Assembly (NCBI GenBank): GCA_004212095.1
Contig: RXIJ01000059.1
Coordinates: 1 to 12,086, forward strand
Source of the DNA: Methanosarcinales archaeon
GTDB taxonomy: Archaea; Halobacteriota; Methanosarcinia; Methanosarcinales; EX4572-44
Reading direction: 5' to 3'
DNA: 12,086 bases
The notes under the pieces were generated by a model. That model did not search any database. It saw only the letters and a list, made by a program, of their open reading frames with translations, and had not been told where the DNA came from. The position numbers were made by a program, and so were the translations under genes. Positions 1-6,646 of this stretch are shown one piece after another (the stretch's first letter is position 1; each line of letters begins with the position of its first letter).

Positions 1-361
1 ATGGCGCCACATAAGGGAGACCAAACACCCGGTCTTTGCGAATAGGATTGTCAATGATATGGAATTCCTGTTCATCGCGGGAGATGTAGGGCTTTTCGAG
101 GGTGAATGTAAACTGGAGAGTAAATGAATATTCAGGAAGGTAAGAGAAATCTATTTTTGGATATTGAAGTAAATCCAATAATGAACTAACATGGCTATCT
201 ATTTTCTTAGATATATTGTCCTTTTTCCATTTATCTCTAAGCTCATCAGCTTTATCTTTCTTGCCTGTGGCAATCTCTTGATGATATTGGGTAATAAAAC
301 CTTCTAAAGTAGCTATATCAGAACTTCCTTGAGACAAATTAGCAAAAAAATCTACAATCAT
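1..361 (-). CDS. RAMP-like CRISPR-associated protein, partial (C-terminus outside window)
   Basis: This open frame starts at the ATG at 361 and overlaps the cmr1 stop by four bases (ATGA at 361-358), which implies translational coupling in one operon. It gives 120 residues before the window ends. The first ~75 residues are charged and look helical. From about residue 76 the sequence turns into alternating beta-type residues and reaches IIDNPIRKDRVFGLPYVAP. A 'NPIRKD-VF-LP' segment of this kind is what I would expect at the start of a RAMP (Cas7/Cas5-like ferredoxin) domain, just before the usual 'SSWKG' loop, which would lie outside the window. Position straight after cmr1 supports a subunit of the type III-B effector or an accessory RAMP. 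I cannot decide which subunit it is. The assignment rests mainly on context plus this one motif. Confidence 0.6.
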   Translation of the reverse strand, partial: MIVDFFANLSQGSSDIATLEGFITQYHQEIATGKKDKADELRDKWKKDNISKKIDSHVSSLLDLLQYPKIDFSYLPEYSFTLQFTFTLEKPYISRDEQEFHIIDNPIRKDRVFGLPYVAP

Positions 362-1590
362 AAATTATTTGCCTCTATTTGTTCAATTATATCTTTGCCA
401 TAGATGATATTATTTTGCTTGATATTTTCATTAAATGCATGTTGCATATACTCTTGACAATATGCACTCAATAAATCAGGTGTTAGTTCTCCTTCCGGGA
501 TCTGAAGGGCAGGAGGTACAAAACCAAATATTCGCAACCGGTAACTTCTATCATCTATTTTGTACGGCATTCCAATACAGAGGCGGCTGGCGGCACGCTT
601 ATTTTCATCAATTTTTACAGTATTTTTGCCTGCTTTCCACTGTGATCTTGGCCCTAAAAGCCGATCAATTTGCCCTAATTGTTTGGGATTATCACTTTCT
701 GACCAATTTTTTTCTTCCCTTAACCATCTACGCATACCAAATTTATCTTTACCCTTATAACGTATATCAAAAGCACATGGAATGTATCTATCTTCCAGGC
801 TTTTTGAATTGCTTCCTATATGACTACTATTTTGCATGAAGATTTTCAGAGAAGAGACCGGTAAATCATAATCCAATGAAATAAAATTATGTAAATTGTA
901 TGGAGTATCTAACGACCCTTCAGCTCGTAAGAATTTAAATTTACCTGAATTAATTTGTCTATACAGTGCTTTTAATCCATCATTGACCCCATATCCAGTA
1001 CCTGATCCAGTTTCCAATATCTGAACCTGTCCAAAACCATGCTGTAGCTTTGCGCCTAATCCCTCATATTTAGAAATGAATAGAAAAAGCATGAGTAACT
1101 GAGAACGGACATAATCAGCACTATCAGTGTTACTTGCTCTAATCAAGAACCTGAATCTTAAATCTCCAAAGAATACATGCAGATTGTCTATATTTTGACT
1201 TTCTCCACCGAATATTAGTCTTAGCCAACTCTTATTCATATCAATTGATGTCCTAAAGTGCAAAGGCGTTATTGGAGCATTCTCAATTTGAAGTTGAAAC
1301 TGTCGCTTCCATCCAGTACATCCAAACAACCAACATGCTGGGCAGACTTCCTTTAGTCCAGCCGACAATGCATTATCGAGGCTGTTGTCGCCACTCAAAG
1401 ATTTTTCGTAACTTTTTGTATCGAATTTACAGCTTTCCTCCGCAGGATCACACGCATATCCTCCCAGCCCCCTCACTATCGCTTCATACCACCAGCGCAG
1501 GCTCCCTATAATACCAGTTTCATGCAACCTATCACATTTGCCCTCTACACCGCCTGTCCAGATGGGTGTAGTCTTAATTTTTATTGTCAT
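358..1590 (-). CDS. cmr1: Type III-B CRISPR RAMP protein Cmr1
   Basis: Cmr1 is a Cas7-group RAMP subunit of the Cmr effector complex, which binds crRNA and acts on target RNA in the cytoplasm. The 410-residue length fits the family. Visible hallmarks are the N-terminal TPIWTGG (residues 8-14), the GIIGSLRWWYEA loop (26-37), the Cys/Gly segment CPACWLFGCTGW (83-94), and the glycine-rich RAMP loop GLGAKLQHGFGQV (177-189). The ATG at 1590 is eight residues before TPIWTGG, as is usual. However, the only good Shine-Dalgarno (GAGGAGGGG at 1616-1608) lies 17 nt from this ATG, so a non-ATG start a few codons upstream (for example ATT at 1602) is possible. It appears to be the first gene of a cmr operon running off the left edge. 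I see no lesion. Confidence 0.92.
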   Translation of the reverse strand: MTIKIKTTPIWTGGVEGKCDRLHETGIIGSLRWWYEAIVRGLGGYACDPAEESCKFDTKSYEKSLSGDNSLDNALSAGLKEVCPACWLFGCTGWKRQFQLQIENAPITPLHFRTSIDMNKSWLRLIFGGESQNIDNLHVFFGDLRFRFLIRASNTDSADYVRSQLLMLFLFISKYEGLGAKLQHGFGQVQILETGSGTGYGVNDGLKALYRQINSGKFKFLRAEGSLDTPYNLHNFISLDYDLPVSSLKIFMQNSSHIGSNSKSLEDRYIPCAFDIRYKGKDKFGMRRWLREEKNWSESDNPKQLGQIDRLLGPRSQWKAGKNTVKIDENKRAASRLCIGMPYKIDDRSYRLRIFGFVPPALQIPEGELTPDLLSAYCQEYMQHAFNENIKQNNIIYGKDIIEQIEANNL

Positions 1591-1607
1591 TGTGTTAGGA
1601 ATTGTTT

Positions 1608-1616
1608 CCCCTCCTC
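1608..1616 (-). promoter_or_regulatory. Shine-Dalgarno ahead of cmr1, unusually distant
   Basis: On the minus strand this reads GAGGAGGGG, a strong match to the 3' end of archaeal 16S rRNA. It is 17 nt from the cmr1 ATG at 1590, which is longer than the usual 5-10 nt. Either the spacing is simply loose or translation starts at a non-ATG codon nearer to it. An AT-rich stretch at about 1641-1650 (minus strand GTTTATTATT) could be the TATA box of this operon. Confidence 0.5.
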
Positions 1617-1737
1617 ATCAAGAGCCATACATATTTTTGTAATAATAAACCTTTGTTATTTTCAGGCAGTAGTTCGGTTTTAACCATATTTATCCGATCC
1701 ATGATTTTAGATAACTACTGTGCTTGATCCCTCTTAT

Positions 1738-2748
1738 TTATGGTGCAAGCCCACCATACCACAATCCAGTAACCTCATCAAGGTCAAACATCCTGTTCAT
1801 GTTCTGTATTGCCTGTCCTGATGCACCCTTAACAAGATTATCAATCACTGATATCACAACTACCCTGTTAGTTGCCTTATCAGCCTCAATGTGTATGTCG
1901 CAAAAATTGGAGCCGCGAACTCCCGAGAGAGTTGGGATGTTTTCTCTTAATCGGATAAATGGCTTATCCCTGTAGAACTCTTTATACATGTGCACAACAT
2001 CTTCGCTGGTTAGTTGTTTTTTTGTGAAAAGATGCGATGTTGTAAGAATGCCTCTGACAGAAGGTATAATGTGCGGCGTGAAACATATACGGTGTTGTAA
2101 CGCCTCGTCAAAACGTGTTAGCTCCTGCACGATTTCAGCAGTGTGCCTGTGAGTGGTAAGTTTATAAGCCTGTATGTTTTCAGCCATGTTAGGATAATGA
2201 CTTACTGCGGTTGGCTCTGCTCCGGCACCGGAAATGCCTGACTTTGAATCAAACACCGCGGAAGTTAACAATCTTTCACTTGCGAGAGGTGCTGCTGCAA
2301 GAATGGCTCCAGTGGGGTAACAACCAGGATTTGCAATCAACGCATGATCTCTAACATTGTAAAGTTCCGGAATGCCGTAAACAGCCTCTCTTGAATCAGA
2401 GTGGGCGAGTCCATAAATCTTTTCAAAGACACTTTGTGGCAGGCGATAGTCAGCACTCAAATCAATAACCATGGTCGAATTTAATAACTCAGGAACAATT
2501 TTCATAGCACTTCCATGAGGGACAGCAGTAAACACCACATCGCACCGACCTGCAACTTCTCCCGGTGAAAGATTTTCAAAACACAGGTCGTATATCTTAC
2601 CAAGATTGGCATGCACGCCTGACACAGGTATTCCATGAAAACGTCTTGATGTGACTGCAACAACCTCTGTTCCCGGGTGAAAAGATAACAGTCGCAGCAG
2701 TTCACCACCAGTATAACCTGAACCTCCAACAATACCAACCTTAATCAT
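1738..2748 (-). CDS. argC: N-acetyl-gamma-glutamyl-phosphate reductase
   Basis: ArgC catalyses NADPH-dependent reduction of N-acetylglutamyl-5-phosphate to the semialdehyde, the third step of arginine (ornithine) synthesis. The 336-residue product begins MIKVGIVGGSGYTGGELL, the Rossmann NADP-binding loop. The catalytic cysteine lies in NPGCYPTGA (Cys143) and the catalytic histidine in HRHTAEI (His202). I chose the ATG at 2748 because the fold starts there and GAGATGA just upstream (minus strand) can act as a Shine-Dalgarno. An ATG at 2757 would add three residues. The open frame continues upstream to 2868, but that extension is repeat-derived and has no homology sense. The gene stands alone on this strand and diverges from thiD. 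Confidence 0.96.
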   Translation of the reverse strand: MIKVGIVGGSGYTGGELLRLLSFHPGTEVVAVTSRRFHGIPVSGVHANLGKIYDLCFENLSPGEVAGRCDVVFTAVPHGSAMKIVPELLNSTMVIDLSADYRLPQSVFEKIYGLAHSDSREAVYGIPELYNVRDHALIANPGCYPTGAILAAAPLASERLLTSAVFDSKSGISGAGAEPTAVSHYPNMAENIQAYKLTTHRHTAEIVQELTRFDEALQHRICFTPHIIPSVRGILTTSHLFTKKQLTSEDVVHMYKEFYRDKPFIRLRENIPTLSGVRGSNFCDIHIEADKATNRVVVISVIDNLVKGASGQAIQNMNRMFDLDEVTGLWYGGLAP

Positions 2749-2819
2749 TTTTTTCATCTCTTTATTAGCGATAATCACACTTACTACAAGAACCTTCAAG
2801 CATATCTTTGTTTCGAATG

Positions 2820-2949
2820 TTCTTGACGCACTCGATTGCTTCGTAATCAAGAATTGTTTTTTACACAACGAAGTTGTACAGTACTTCTCGCAATCGAGAA
2901 GTATTTCCGCACATGGAGTGTGCGATTCTGCAAAGCGTAAGCTTTGCAG
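2820..2949. repeat. Cluster of five short hairpins between argC and thiD
   Basis: Five back-to-back inverted repeats fill the divergent spacer. They are 2831-2851 (arms CTCGATTGC and GTAATCAAG, imperfect, nested in TTCTTGA/TCAAGAA at 2820-2853), 2861-2881 (arms around loop GAA, inner five pairs only), 2882-2903 (arms TACTTCTCG and CGAGAAGTA, perfect), 2908-2924 (CGCACA and TGTGCG), and 2928-2949 (CTGCAAAGC and GCTTTGCAG, perfect). Read on the minus strand, the outermost hairpin, the TTC-loop hairpin and the CTCGATTGC-type hairpin come in the same relative order as in the arrays at 6348-6459 and 7670-8061. This points to one composite element inserted in reverse orientation. It separates the argC and thiD promoters and creates the spurious N-terminal extensions of both open frames. 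Confidence 0.85.
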
Positions 2950-2976
2950 CTGCTCACAGACTTCCGATTTTCAGAA

Positions 2977-2985
2977 AAATTTATG
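2977..2985 (+). promoter_or_regulatory. Probable TATA box of thiD-thiN
   Basis: The AT-rich stretch AAATTTATG, preceded by purine-rich AGAA, is centred about 30 bp before the ATG at 3011. No Shine-Dalgarno is visible between them. Transcription starting about 27 bp downstream would make the messenger leaderless or nearly so, which is common in archaea. This is inferred from spacing only. Confidence 0.4.
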
Positions 2986-3010
2986 TACCGACAAATCATT
3001 GAATTTATTA

Positions 3011-4330
3011 ATGAAAAATCTCTCTATCCTTACTATAGCAGGCTCTGACTCCGGGGGTGGAGCTGGTGTGCAGGCAGATATTAAAACCTTTGCTGCTTGT
3101 GGTGTGCATGCTGTTTGTGCAATTACTGCAGTTACTTCTCAAAACACGCATGGAGTTCAACACGTGTTTTCCCTGCCAGCAGAAGTTGTGGTTGAACAGC
3201 TCGAAAGTGTATTCTCTGATTTTGATGTGGAATTTGCAAAAATCGGCATGCTTTACAGCATTGAGACAATTCGTGCTGTAGGCAAGTATCTAAAAAAACG
3301 CGATGTTTCATATGTTGTCGATCCTGTGATGAGTGCTGAGGCAGGTGGAAATTTGCTCCCCACCGACGCTCTTTTATCATTGAAAGATTTAATCAAATAT
3401 GCTTTTGCAGTCACTCCAAATAAGTTTGAAGCACAAACATTAACAGGTGTTACAATAACCAGTATTGATGATGCAAAACGTGCAGCTTCGAGGTTGTGCG
3501 AAATTGGAGCAAAAGCAGCGGTAATCACTGGAGGGCATCTTGATTGCAGGGATGTGGTGCTCTCCGAAGGTCGTTTTAAGGTTATCAATGGTAGCGTTTT
3601 GGGCGGCACACATGGTGCAGGCTGCACCTATTCTGCAGCGCTAACAGCAAATCTGATGCTTGGTTGTGATGTATTTGATTCTGCAAAGAAGGCAAAAAAT
3701 TTTGTCATCGACGCTATTTCTTCGAGCAGGCAGGTTGGCGACGGCGTATCACCTGTTAACCAGATACATCGAATCGCTAAGGATGCCAATCGTTTTAATG
3801 TTTTGCAAAACCTTTCCTATGCTGTTAAAGAGTTGCAAGAATGCAGTGAATGCGTACTGCTGCTTCCGGAGGTCGGATGCAATATCGCGATGGCAATACA
3901 GGAAGCATCAACACAGGATGATGTGGCTGCTGTTGAAGGGCGGATAGTCAGGTTACGTGATAGAATGCACCTTACCGGATGTATTAGTTTTGGGGCAAGC
4001 AGGCATGTGGCACGCATTATTATTTCTGCCTTACGATTTAATCCCATTCTCCGTGCTGCAATGAACATACGATTCACGCCTGAAATCCTTGATGTGTGCA
4101 ACAAGCTCAAACTTAACACTGCGTCATTTTCTCGCGAAGATGAGCCTTCGTTGACTAAAACAATGGATTGGGGCACATCTTATGCCTTTTTGCATGCTGC
4201 TAAGACACCTGATGTCATTTACGATGAAGGAGGTGTTGGAAAAGAGGCAATGATACGGCTTCTTGGGACTGATGCATTATCTGTGGCAAAGAAGGCGACC
4301 CTAATTGCACGAATTGCATCAGATGCGTAG
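3011..4330 (+). CDS. thiDN: Bifunctional HMP/HMP-phosphate kinase and thiamine-phosphate synthase (ThiD-ThiN fusion)
   Basis: This 439-residue protein joins two steps of thiamine synthesis. Residues 1 to ~260 are ThiD, which phosphorylates hydroxymethylpyrimidine and its monophosphate. It shows IAGSDSGGGAGVQADIKTF (9-27), VVDPVMSAEAGG (102-113), TPNKFEA (135-141) and the anion-hole loop GGTHGAGCTYSAAL (198-211). Residues ~262-439 are ThiN, the archaeal thiamine-phosphate synthase that replaces ThiE. Its segments are PEVGCNIA (286-293), SFGASRHVAR (326-335), RAAMNIRF (348-355), FSREDEPS (373-380) and DVIYDEGGVGKE (401-412). I took the ATG at 3011 because ThiD proteins begin a few residues before ILTIAGSDS. 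Earlier in-frame codons back to 2918 fall in the hairpin cluster. No TPP riboswitch is visible upstream. Confidence 0.96.
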   Translation: MKNLSILTIAGSDSGGGAGVQADIKTFAACGVHAVCAITAVTSQNTHGVQHVFSLPAEVVVEQLESVFSDFDVEFAKIGMLYSIETIRAVGKYLKKRDVSYVVDPVMSAEAGGNLLPTDALLSLKDLIKYAFAVTPNKFEAQTLTGVTITSIDDAKRAASRLCEIGAKAAVITGGHLDCRDVVLSEGRFKVINGSVLGGTHGAGCTYSAALTANLMLGCDVFDSAKKAKNFVIDAISSSRQVGDGVSPVNQIHRIAKDANRFNVLQNLSYAVKELQECSECVLLLPEVGCNIAMAIQEASTQDDVAAVEGRIVRLRDRMHLTGCISFGASRHVARIIISALRFNPILRAAMNIRFTPEILDVCNKLKLNTASFSREDEPSLTKTMDWGTSYAFLHAAKTPDVIYDEGGVGKEAMIRLLGTDALSVAKKATLIARIASDA

Positions 4331-4334
4331 ATAC

Positions 4335-4371
4335 TTTTATATAATCACGCACAGACAACGATACTTATAAA
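4335..4371 (+). promoter_or_regulatory. Candidate TATA boxes for pcn
   Basis: Two AT-rich elements follow the thiD stop: TTTTATATAA at 4335-4344 and ACTTATAAAAG at about 4361-4371. Either would start transcription well upstream of the pcn ATG at 4514, giving a leader of roughly 115-150 nt that includes one or both of the hairpins at 4391-4411 and 4461-4481. Further ATAAAAG motifs occur inside the duplicated segment (4384 and 4454), so the real start is uncertain. Confidence 0.4.
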
Positions 4372-4374
4372 AGA

Positions 4375-4499
4375 CGGCACAACATAAAAGCTGTAAAGCT
4401 TTGCTTTGCAGGAATACCACGTATGGTTAATGCCTACCAAAAACATTATGGCAATAAAAGCTGTAAAGCTTTGCTTTGCAGGGCGGCACAACATAAAAG
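4375..4499 (+). repeat. Duplicated hairpin unit in the pcn 5' leader
   Basis: A 29-bp direct repeat occurs at 4384-4412 and 4454-4482, offset by exactly 70 bp. Each copy is ATAAAAG followed by a hairpin with arms CTGTAAAGC and GCTTTGCAG and loop TTT (4391-4411 and 4461-4481). Outside these, a 16-bp direct repeat CGGCACAACATAAAAG occurs at 4375-4390 and 4484-4499, bracketing the segment. The second copy runs straight into the pcn ribosome binding site. The bracketing repeat looks like a duplication made when the inner segment inserted or was amplified. The hairpin arms match those at 2928-2949 and 6348-6368. Confidence 0.85.
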
Positions 4500-4504
4500 G
4501 AGAG
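4499..4504 (+). promoter_or_regulatory. Shine-Dalgarno of pcn that decides its start
   Basis: GGAGAG lies nine bases before the ATG at 4514 and supports that codon over the in-frame ATG at 4406, which sits inside the first hairpin copy. Confidence 0.7.
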
Positions 4505-4513
4505 AAGAGATGT

Positions 4514-5260
4514 ATGTTTAGCTTAGAAATAGAATCAGATAAACTAAAAGAGGCACTTGAAGCAGCAGAGGTGCTGGTGGATGAATGCAAACTCAATTTC
4601 ACACCAGAAGGGTTCACTATTCGGGCAGTAGATCCTGCAAATGTGGCAATGGTCACACTCGAATTGAAGCGTGAAGCATTCATCAATTATGAAGCAAGCG
4701 AGGGGGAGATTGGAGTTGATCTTAAAAAATTACTTGACCTTCTTGCAATGTCTCGAAAAGACGACATCGTCAACCTGCAACTCGACGAGTCAGGTCATAA
4801 ACTTTTGATACAAATCGGTGGCATCTCTTACACCACATCACTGCTTGATCCAGGCACGGTTCGAAAAGAGCCGAAGATACCAACGCTTGAGCTTCCTTCA
4901 CAAATTATACTACCTGGAAGTGTACTAGTGAGAGCAATAAAAGCAGCGGACAAGGTCGGCAGCTATCTATGGATGAAAGTGGACAATAATCTTACAGCAT
5001 TCATATTAGAAGCAGAGGGCGATACAGATCATGTACAACTCACCCTTTCACAGGATGAGCTAATTGCACTTCAAAGCGAAACTGATACAAGAAGCTTGTT
5101 CAGCATCGAGTATCTCCTTGATATTGGCAAAACACTTGGAAAAGCAAATGAAGTACGTATCAATCTTGCCAACGACCATCCTGTCAAGATACAGTTCACT
5201 ATAGCAGATGGATGCGGTGAAGTAAGCTACCTGATAGCACCGCGGGTGGAATCTGATTAA
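4514..5260 (+). CDS. pcn: DNA polymerase sliding clamp (PCNA)
   Basis: PCNA forms a ring around DNA and tethers replicative polymerases, the FEN1 nuclease, ligase and other PIP-box proteins. The 248-residue product has the usual archaeal clamp length. It starts MFSLEIESDKLKEALEAAEVLVDE, followed by LNFTPEGFTIRAVDPANVAMV, the classic N-terminal domain strand pattern. LLDPGTVRKEPKIPTLELPSQ marks the interdomain connector loop, and it ends GEVSYLIAPRVESD. The start at 4514 has a Shine-Dalgarno and matches the family N-terminus; a longer frame from 4406 would translate the repeat. priL follows five bases downstream, so the two are probably co-transcribed. The long, hairpin-bearing leader is the odd feature. 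Confidence 0.97.
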   Translation: MFSLEIESDKLKEALEAAEVLVDECKLNFTPEGFTIRAVDPANVAMVTLELKREAFINYEASEGEIGVDLKKLLDLLAMSRKDDIVNLQLDESGHKLLIQIGGISYTTSLLDPGTVRKEPKIPTLELPSQIILPGSVLVRAIKAADKVGSYLWMKVDNNLTAFILEAEGDTDHVQLTLSQDELIALQSETDTRSLFSIEYLLDIGKTLGKANEVRINLANDHPVKIQFTIADGCGEVSYLIAPRVESD

Positions 5261-5265
5261 GAAGC

Positions 5266-6315
5266 ATGGATGCAAGAGACAGTATATCGGTAACCACTCT
5301 TGCAATATATCCTTTTTTACCAGCAGCAGCTTCATATATAAAAAATTTGAACATTGGGGTAACAGAAGTAACCACATCCCCTGTTTTTGAAAACATCATA
5401 CAAAAATCAATGACTGACATAACAGGTGCAATACAAGGAACGCTATCAAGAGCACAAAAAGAAGATATTATAGAATCTGAGATGCAATTACTATCCTATC
5501 CAATCACACGAATGATATTATCCTGTATAGATAATCCACATCTGACACAGAGATATGCAATAAAAGAATCAAAAGAAGCATCAAAAAACCTGAAACAGGA
5601 AAAAACAGAGCAAGTTAAAAAAGTAGCAAGGGAATTAAACCTGCATTCAATAATCGAAAAAAAACAATTTTTATATATTCATTTTGCAGAATATATTCAG
5701 ACAGCACATTCTATAAAAGAACTGAAATGGAAATTGATAAACCGACGTCTTGACAAAGGATCTGTAACAATAAACAACAATGATTTTATACGTCTACTCG
5801 AAGAACAGGTAAAAAAACGTGTTCTTCATGGGATGCCACTTGATGTATCAGATGACATCTGTACAAGCCTTGAATCCTGCACAGAGCAAATCAAAACAAC
5901 CCTTTCTCAGACACAGCAGGACATGGCATATGATCTTGGAAAGGTTGACCAGGAATATTTTCCCCCCTGCATCGCATACGCTATAAAAACAGTACAGGCA
6001 GGCATAAACATCTCCCATTCCACACGTTTTGCCCTTACCTCTTTTCTTGTGACTGTCGGAATGAGCGTTGATTCAATAATCGAACTATTTGCATCCTCTC
6101 CAGACTTTGATTCTGAAAAAACACGCTATCAGATTGAGCACATAGCAGGATCCGGAGGAACAACGTACACCCCGCCGTCTTGTGCCACCATGACAACCTT
6201 TGGCAATTGCATAGATAAAAACCGTTTATGTGCTAAAATATCACACCCACTAAATTACTATCGAAGAAAAAAATGGCTTGAAACACAGAAGAAGAAAATC
6301 ATAAAGGGCGCGTAG
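5266..6315 (+). CDS. priL: DNA primase large subunit, iron-sulfur
   Basis: PriL pairs with the catalytic PriS to make RNA primers at replication forks. The 349-residue length is normal for archaeal PriL. The C-terminal domain shows the four cysteines expected to hold the [4Fe-4S] cluster: Cys235 in FPPCIAYA, Cys306 in PPSCATM, Cys315 in FGNCID and Cys322 in RLCAKISHPLNYYRR. YQIEHIAG and the HPLNYY motif are also typical. The gene begins five bases after the pcn stop with only a weak ribosome site (AAGAAG), consistent with coupled translation. Its last ten bases, including the TAG stop at 6313-6315, are also the first ten bases of the tRNA-Arg gene. Residues GA before the stop are therefore encoded by the tRNA acceptor stem. 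Confidence 0.95.
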   Translation: MDARDSISVTTLAIYPFLPAAASYIKNLNIGVTEVTTSPVFENIIQKSMTDITGAIQGTLSRAQKEDIIESEMQLLSYPITRMILSCIDNPHLTQRYAIKESKEASKNLKQEKTEQVKKVARELNLHSIIEKKQFLYIHFAEYIQTAHSIKELKWKLINRRLDKGSVTINNNDFIRLLEEQVKKRVLHGMPLDVSDDICTSLESCTEQIKTTLSQTQQDMAYDLGKVDQEYFPPCIAYAIKTVQAGINISHSTRFALTSFLVTVGMSVDSIIELFASSPDFDSEKTRYQIEHIAGSGGTTYTPPSCATMTTFGNCIDKNRLCAKISHPLNYYRRKKWLETQKKKIIKGA

Positions 6316-6507
6316 CCTAGCGGATATGGCGGCAGCCTCCTAACGAACTGTAAAGCTTCGCTTTGCAGAAAACAATTCTTGATTGCACAAGTGCTGTACA
6401 ACTTCGTTGTGCAGAAAATAACTGGGAACTTTTAATTCTCGAGTGAGTTGGCAATCGAGTCAGGAGAAAGCTGCAATTCGAGGGTTCAAATCCCTTCGCG
6501 CCCGCCA
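6306..6507 (+). tRNA. tRNA-Arg (anticodon CCU) with intron
   Basis: The mature tRNA is 6306-6342 joined to 6469-6507. The acceptor stem GGGCGCG (6306-6312) pairs perfectly with CGCGCCC (6497-6503). The discriminator is G6504 and CCA is encoded (6505-6507). The D arm spans 6315-6330. The anticodon stem GCAGC (6332-6336) pairs with GCTGC (6470-6474), and the loop contains anticodon CCT at 6339-6341. The T arm is GAGGG-TTCAAAT-CCCTT (6480-6496). CCU reads AGG codons, hence arginine. The gene overlaps the end of priL by ten bases, and I see no clear own promoter at the expected distance, so it may be processed from the pcn-priL transcript. The intron has no disrupting effect on the folded exons. 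Confidence 0.93.
6343..6468 (+). other. tRNA-Arg intron at position 37/38 carrying inserted hairpins
   Basis: The intron interrupts the anticodon loop after A37, the canonical archaeal site. CTCC in the loop (6337-6340) can pair with GGAG near the intron end (6463-6466). This leaves the three-base bulge AAA (6467-6469) before the anticodon stem and TAA (6341-6343) on the other strand, the bulge-helix-bulge that the splicing endonuclease cuts. At about 126 nt it is long. Its interior is made of palindromes of the window's repeat family: 6348-6368 (arms CTGTAAAGC and GCTTTGCAG), a half copy CTTGATTGC at 6378-6386, 6394-6414 (CTGTACAAC and GTTGTGCAG), and 6438-6459 (CTCGAGTGA and GCAATCGAG, imperfect). 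Without them only about 14 nt of ordinary intron would remain. Confidence 0.85.
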
Positions 6508-6523
6508 TGATACAAAATTTAGG

Positions 6524-6578
6524 TTTTTTGGATTAAATCTACTTTTTTTAGGTTTTTTTAGTAAAACCAAGCTTTTTT
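6524..6578 (+). terminator. Oligo-T tracts downstream of tRNA-Arg
   Basis: Four runs of six or seven T (6524-6529, 6543-6549, 6553-6559, 6573-6578) follow the tRNA within 75 bases, most followed by AGG or AGT. Repeated U-tracts of this type are typical archaeal transcription terminators and would end the pcn-priL-tRNA transcript. The remaining AT-rich DNA up to 6646 holds a possible TATA (TTATTTTTATA, about 6588-6596) for the gene behind it. Confidence 0.6.
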
Positions 6579-6646
6579 AGGGAATATTATTTTTATACCT
6601 AATTGTGTCAGGTATGTAATATGCAAGAATTGGGGGGGTGTAATAA

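Noticed and set aside
2749..2868. N-terminal extension of the argC open frame
   Set aside because: It translates repeat hairpins and lies before the conserved MIKVGIVGGSGYTGG start; a Shine-Dalgarno-like GAGATGA supports 2748.
2918..3010. N-terminal extension of the thiD open frame
   Set aside because: The first residues come from the CTGCAAAGC hairpin; ThiD proteins start just before ILTIAGSDS, matching ATG 3011.
2950..3010. TPP riboswitch ahead of thiD-thiN
   Set aside because: No THI-box motifs (such as CTGAGA and a matching distal ACCTGA) are present in the short interval before the start.
4406..4513. N-terminal extension of the PCNA open frame
   Set aside because: It begins inside a repeat copy, and ATG 4514 has a proper ribosome site and matches the clamp N-terminus.
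6317..6508. Minus-strand open frame of 63 residues over the tRNA
   Set aside because: It is antisense to the tRNA and its intron repeats. MAGAKGFEPSNCSF-type peptides are a known artefact of translating tRNA genes.
6518..6582. Telomere-like TTTTTTAGG repeats
   Set aside because: The runs vary in length and spacing and lie directly behind a tRNA, so they are better explained as U-tract terminators.
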